Source: Clostridium_T sp040217795 (GTDB lineage: Bacteria > Bacillota > Clostridia > Clostridiales > Clostridiaceae). Taken from it: a DNA stretch of 26,595 nt. The stretch covers positions 1 through 26,595 of the forward strand of contig JBEHWK010000034.1 of NCBI GenBank assembly GCA_040217795.1, read 5' to 3'. Under the pieces are notes generated by a model. It had not been told where the DNA came from and ran no database searches. It was given only the letters and a program-made list of their open reading frames with translations. This document shows positions 23,178-26,595 of the stretch, piece by piece. Numbering within the stretch: the first letter of the stretch is position 1; each line of letters starts with the position of its first letter. A program made the position numbers and the translations under genes.

Positions 23178-23897
23178 ATGTCTTTAGACCTAGCTTTTTT
23201 AATTTTATTATTGTTAGTTATCGTATATATTATTATTATTGAAATATTTACAGTAATTTTTATGATTACTGGCATGTCTAATACCAGGGCTAAATTTCAG
23301 GTCATTTCACTGCTTACAAATTGTGGTTTCACTACAACGGAAAGTGAGACAGTTGTTTCTTCCCGAAAAAGACGAAAAGTTGCTATTTCAATTATGCTTT
23401 TCGGGACTATTTTCAATGTGGCAGTAGTTTCACTTTTGGTAAATGCAGTTATGTCTTTTTCAAAGAATGAAGACTTTAATGTGCTATACGCTACTTTGTA
23501 CCTTTTATGTTTCCTGGTTTTCATTACATTGATAAAAAAGGCACCATTTTTCAGAGTAACCTTTGACAAGATAGTAAAGCGTATAGCAACAAAGGTTATC
23601 TTTAGCAAGAAGGCAAATCCTATGTTAATACTTGATAATTTTCATGGATTTGTAATTGTGCAGATAAAGGTTATTGACGTTCCAGCCAAGCTTAATAATA
23701 AGACATTGCTGGAGTCAAGAATCAGCAAAGATTATGGAATAAGAATTCTCACTATAAGAAGAGATGACAGAACAATCGGAGATGTTTCCAAGGACGAAGT
23801 AATTAAACAAAATGACAGGTTAATGATTTATGGACCCTTATCCCACATCATTAATGTATTTGAGCAAAGGCCTTCCCATTACAGTAAAGCTACTTAA
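23178..23897 (+). CDS. Membrane protein with C-terminal TrkA-C (RCK_C) domain
   Basis: This 239-residue protein has three membrane segments (about 5-32, 70-95 and 100-118), then a basic linker and a cytoplasmic RCK_C/TrkA-C domain at about 150-232 (FVIVQIKVIDVPAKLNNKTL, GIRILTIRRDD, DVSKDEVIKQNDRLMIYGP). Such domains sense ligands such as cyclic di-AMP or ions and gate potassium or other transport. The membrane part lacks a potassium-channel filter (TVGYG), so it is not a canonical channel and may be a sensor subunit. The loop TRAKFQVISLLTNCGFTTTESE resembles the filter-loop region of Trk/Ktr transporters. ATG at 23178 has GGGAGGG upstream. It is monocistronic with a terminator at 23926. Confidence 0.8.
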   Translation: MSLDLAFLILLLLVIVYIIIIEIFTVIFMITGMSNTRAKFQVISLLTNCGFTTTESETVVSSRKRRKVAISIMLFGTIFNVAVVSLLVNAVMSFSKNEDFNVLYATLYLLCFLVFITLIKKAPFFRVTFDKIVKRIATKVIFSKKANPMLILDNFHGFVIVQIKVIDVPAKLNNKTLLESRISKDYGIRILTIRRDDRTIGDVSKDEVIKQNDRLMIYGPLSHIINVFEQRPSHYSKAT

Positions 23898-23925
23898 TAT
23901 GTTAATATAGATTTTATATCGGATG

Positions 23926-23973
23926 AAAACCCGCTTTGATTGTATTTATAAATCGCAGTGGGTTTTGCCTTTT
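23926..23973 (+). terminator. Terminator after the TrkA-C gene
   Basis: AAAACCCGC (23926-23934) pairs with GTGGGTTTT (23958-23966), with one G-T pair and an extended arm, followed by GCCTTTT. Confidence 0.7.
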
Positions 23974-23977
23974 AGAA

Positions 23978-24048
23978 GTTATGGGAATAGTTTGAAATAA
24001 ATTTAATCTATCTATATAATTGAAGTATAGTGGATTTGAGGAACAGGG
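23978..24048 (+). promoter_or_regulatory. Conserved promoter cassette, copy 3
   Basis: TTGAAA (23992-23997) and TATAAT (24015-24020) are 17 bases apart. The flanks GTTATGGGAATAG and TGAAGTATAGTGGATTTGAG match copies 1 and 2. It lies about 60 bases before the NYN-domain gene. Confidence 0.8.
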
Positions 24049-24079
24049 ATTTTAAAATAAATTGAAAAGGAGAAGTATC

Positions 24080-25027
24080 ATGGAAGAGTTGACCATAGCT
24101 TTATTGATAGATGCAGATAATATTGGAGCTAAACATATCGAAAGTATATTAGGTGAACTGACAAAGTACGGGAAAGTTACAATTCGGCGAATGTATGGCG
24201 ATTGGACGCAGGATAGGCTAAAACTTTGGTTAGAGAAATCTTCACAGTTTTCACTTACTCCTATAATGCAGTCTAATGACACTCCCAGAAAGAATGCTTC
24301 AGATATAGGACTTGTTATTGATGCCATGGATATATTATATTCAGGAAAGGTAAATGGTTTTTGCATTGTGTCCAGTGATGCTGATTTTAATAAACTGGCA
24401 AAAAGATTACGAGAGTCCGGAAACTTAGTGATTGGCATTGGAGAACAAAAAACACCGGAGGCCTTTCGGGCTTCTTGTGAAAAATTTATATCTCTGGATA
24501 TCATAGATGAAGAACCGGAACTTGAAGATGTGAAACTTGATACAGTGACCGACAATGATGACATTAATCAAAAATCTTTAACTAAAAAAAGCATTATAGA
24601 AAAGGCTATTGTCAATATGGTTTTGGATTCAGGCGTTGATTCCATAGACCTTGGAGAAATAGGTCGAAGGATAAACAATATGTTTCCGGATTTTGATGTG
24701 CGAAATTATCATTATACGAAATTATCTGAACTTCTGAAGGAATTTGATAACCTTTCCATTAATAATAAAGAAAACAAATTCTGGGTTTCAATAAGGGAGA
24801 TCCCCTCTGAAAATATTATAGAAATTAAAAATAAAATAGTTGAGATATTTAATAGAAAACGAGTAAGAAAAATGAATATCGGGGAATTAAAAAAAGAATT
24901 ATCCAATGTCATTCCTAATTTAAATATGGTTGTTAAAAAAAGCGGAGTAACTAAGTTCTCTGTATTCCTGGATAAAAAAATTGATACTATTAAAATTAGC
25001 GGCAATAATGCTGAATTTATTAAATAG
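24080..25027 (+). CDS. NYN-domain RNase-like protein with OST-HTH domains
   Basis: This 315-residue protein has an N-terminal NYN (PIN-like) nuclease domain, residues 1-140, with Asp11/Asp13/Asn14 in LIDADN, Asp75 and Asp81 in ASDIGLVIDAMD, and Asp100/Asp102 in SSDADF. All the metal-binding acids are present, so ribonuclease activity is plausible. It is followed by an acidic linker and two OST-HTH/LOTUS-like RNA-binding domains, about 175-245 (DLGEIGRRINNMFPDFDVRNY) and 255-310 (NIGELKKELSNVIPNLNMV). The frame is open from 24062 (TTG), but ATG at 24080 with AAGGAG upstream is the start. It is driven by promoter cassette copy 3. The target RNA is unknown. It ends just before a large inverted repeat. 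Confidence 0.87.
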   Translation: MEELTIALLIDADNIGAKHIESILGELTKYGKVTIRRMYGDWTQDRLKLWLEKSSQFSLTPIMQSNDTPRKNASDIGLVIDAMDILYSGKVNGFCIVSSDADFNKLAKRLRESGNLVIGIGEQKTPEAFRASCEKFISLDIIDEEPELEDVKLDTVTDNDDINQKSLTKKSIIEKAIVNMVLDSGVDSIDLGEIGRRINNMFPDFDVRNYHYTKLSELLKEFDNLSINNKENKFWVSIREIPSENIIEIKNKIVEIFNRKRVRKMNIGELKKELSNVIPNLNMVVKKSGVTKFSVFLDKKIDTIKISGNNAEFIK

Positions 25028-25038
25028 GAGAAAAAAAT

Positions 25039-25144
25039 CTATAGGGTTTCAAGTTCAAATGTTAATTTATGCATGCCGCTTCTTCTTTCAACTCTCGAAG
25101 AAATCAGCATGCATAAATTAAGTTTTCACTAAGAAACCCTATAT
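25039..25144 (+). repeat. Nested inverted repeat before the UvrA-like gene
   Basis: The outer arms TATAGGGTTTC (25040-25050) and GAAACCCTATA (25133-25143) enclose inner arms TTAATTTATGCATGC (25062-25076) and GCATGCATAAATTAA (25107-25121), a perfect 15-base stem. An innermost TTCTTC/GAAGAA pair lies at 25080-25102. No T-run follows, so it is not an ordinary terminator. It begins 12 bases after the NYN stop and ends 21 bases before the next start codon. Confidence 0.75.
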
Positions 25145-25164
25145 AATGACCAGGAGGCGGTAAA

Positions 25165-26595
25165 GTGAGCAACATTATTATTAAAGGGGCAAAAGAAGGG
25201 ACTTTAAAGGATATTTCCATTGAGATACCCAGGAATAAACTTGTTGTCTTTACTGGCTTGTCTGGCTCCGGTAAATCGACTTTGGCAATAGATACTCTTT
25301 ATCAGGAGTGCCAAAGACAGTATCTGGAGGCAATCGGGTATCAGGGTATTTATAAGCCCAAAATAGATTGTATTCGCAATGTATCACCTGCCATCAGAAT
25401 TATGCAGAATGAAAATAACAAAAATCCCCGTTCATCCGTGGGAACAGTCACTGACATTTACACAGATCTCAGGATGATTTATGAAAAACTGAGCAAAAGA
25501 ACTTGCCCAAACTGCAGCAGGGAAATCATATCTTCTGAATGTAAGGAAGAGGTTGAAAAATCCGAAGATAATTTCAAGGTTTATATGTATTGCAGTTACT
25601 GCAATCATAGGATGGAGAAACTCACCAGAACACACTTTTCATATAATACCAGGGAAGGTGCCTGCAAAACATGTCAGGGCTTGGGAAAGGTCTTAAAGAT
25701 AAACGAGAAGAAAGTAATTCACGAGAACCTGTCGCTGGAAGCCGGAGCAATAGATTTTTGGGAGCAAAAATATAAGGATTATCAGATATCTTCATTATAC
25801 AATGCCTTCAGACACTACGGGATTCCCGTTGAGCCGGATACTCCAGTAACAGATTTTTGTAATGAGCAAAGGGATATGCTTCTTTATGGTGTTGAAAGTG
25901 AGGAAGTAAAGAAGCATTTCCCGGGAATTGTTCCTCCTAAAACAGTGGGAGGGGGCAGATTTGAAGGTGTTTTCACTTTCCTTTGGAGGAGAATGTCTGA
26001 AAAAGGGGGCAGTTCAAAGGTTCTGGATACTTATTTTGATTCTGAGGTTTGTCCGGATTGCAGGGGTGAAAGGTTAAATGAATTAAGCAGCAGCGTAACT
26101 GTAATGGACACTCGTCTTCCTGAGCTGGTTTCCTTATCACTTACTGAGTTATATCAATGGGTCATAAGGCTTAAGGATAAGGTCATCGGTGCAGATAAAC
26201 TTCTGGCAGAATCCTATTTGGCGGATTTAAAAACGAAGATTCAAAGAATCGTTAATGTAGGGCTCGGCTATCTTTCCCTGGACAGACAGACCATGACTTT
26301 ATCAGGTGGTGAAACACAAAGAATTAAATTATCAGCAACCCTGGATTCTGATCTCACAGGGATCATCTACATAATGGATGAACCAACTATCGGGCTTCAT
26401 CCAAAAGACACCATGGGAATCATTGAAATACTGAAAGAATTAAGGGATATGGGGAATACGGTAATAGTCATTGAACATGATATGGATGTTATGAAGGCTG
26501 CTGACTATATTATAGATATGGGCCCTGGCTCCGGAAAATATGGCGGAGAAATAATCGGAAAAGGGACATTGGAAGAAATAAAAATCCAGGATACT
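25165..26595 (+). CDS. UvrA-like ABC protein, 5' part (cut by window end)
   Basis: 477 codons are open to the right edge. The Walker A GLSGSGKST is at 31-39, PAIRIMQNENNKNPRSSVGTVTDIY follows, the signature LSGGETQ is at 379-385 and Walker B IIYIMDEPTIGLH at 400-412. This is the first ATPase half of a UvrA-type protein. The zinc-type pairs CPNC (114), CSYC (143), CKTC (167) and CPDC (296) are present. Only about 50 residues lie between CPNC and CKTC, where canonical UvrA carries a UvrB-binding domain of well over 100 residues, so this is a UvrA-like paralogue that probably does not work in excision with UvrB. GTG at 25165 has AGGAGG nine bases upstream. A drug-tolerance or DNA-binding role is inference. 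Confidence 0.85.
   Translation, partial: MSNIIIKGAKEGTLKDISIEIPRNKLVVFTGLSGSGKSTLAIDTLYQECQRQYLEAIGYQGIYKPKIDCIRNVSPAIRIMQNENNKNPRSSVGTVTDIYTDLRMIYEKLSKRTCPNCSREIISSECKEEVEKSEDNFKVYMYCSYCNHRMEKLTRTHFSYNTREGACKTCQGLGKVLKINEKKVIHENLSLEAGAIDFWEQKYKDYQISSLYNAFRHYGIPVEPDTPVTDFCNEQRDMLLYGVESEEVKKHFPGIVPPKTVGGGRFEGVFTFLWRRMSEKGGSSKVLDTYFDSEVCPDCRGERLNELSSSVTVMDTRLPELVSLSLTELYQWVIRLKDKVIGADKLLAESYLADLKTKIQRIVNVGLGYLSLDRQTMTLSGGETQRIKLSATLDSDLTGIIYIMDEPTIGLHPKDTMGIIEILKELRDMGNTVIVIEHDMDVMKAADYIIDMGPGSGKYGGEIIGKGTLEEIKIQDT

Overview
The window reads as chromosomal DNA of a low-GC, Gram-positive bacterium, most likely an anaerobic member of the class Clostridia. The base composition is AT-rich, ribosome binding sites are strong AGGAGG types, TTG and GTG starts are used, sigma-A-like promoters have 17-base spacers, and intrinsic terminators are frequent. 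No tRNA, rRNA or CRISPR array was seen. Species cannot be fixed from the sequence.

Left third (1-10.7 kb, all minus strand). A two-domain multicopper oxidase with a Cys/Pro-rich N-terminus and a small unknown gene sit between two similar ~75-base repeats. Next comes a decayed AAA-ATPase/DUF4143 gene. Then comes an intact Wadjet plasmid-defence operon, transcribed jetA-jetB-jetC-jetD with overlapping or abutting genes: kleisin, winged-helix partner, SMC-like ATPase and Toprim nuclease. The gene just upstream of jetA encodes a 398-residue protein with a C-terminal pRiA4b ORF-3-like domain and an unassigned N-terminal half. It is the least explained part of the defence locus.

Middle (11-17.2 kb). 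An ABC-2 exporter operon (ATPase plus two permeases, minus strand) is followed by a complete IS4-family insertion sequence. The IS has inverted terminal repeats, a 5' hairpin that buries the transposase ribosome binding site, and its own terminator. Right of it lie an iron-sulfur flavoprotein gene and a short-chain dehydrogenase gene, probably one operon.

Right third (17.4-26.6 kb). This holds a YkvA-family membrane protein, a DUF5050-like lipoprotein, a 14-TM DHA2 efflux pump with a PadR repressor gene that carries a one-base frameshift, and two PadR-type operators. It continues with a CPBP membrane protease, a NodB-fold deacetylase, a membrane protein with a TrkA-C domain, a NYN/OST-HTH RNase-like protein, and the first 477 codons of a UvrA-like ABC protein.

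Two dispersed repeat families cut across these units. One is a terminator-like hairpin with a conserved loop, present three times, each just 3' of a minus-strand unit. The other is a ~70-base promoter cassette with a TTGAAA/17/TATAAT core and conserved flanks, present three times, each upstream of an unrelated plus-strand gene. A nested inverted repeat of about 105 bases precedes the UvrA-like gene. These repeats, the extra gene at the Wadjet locus and the padR frameshift are the observations most worth following.
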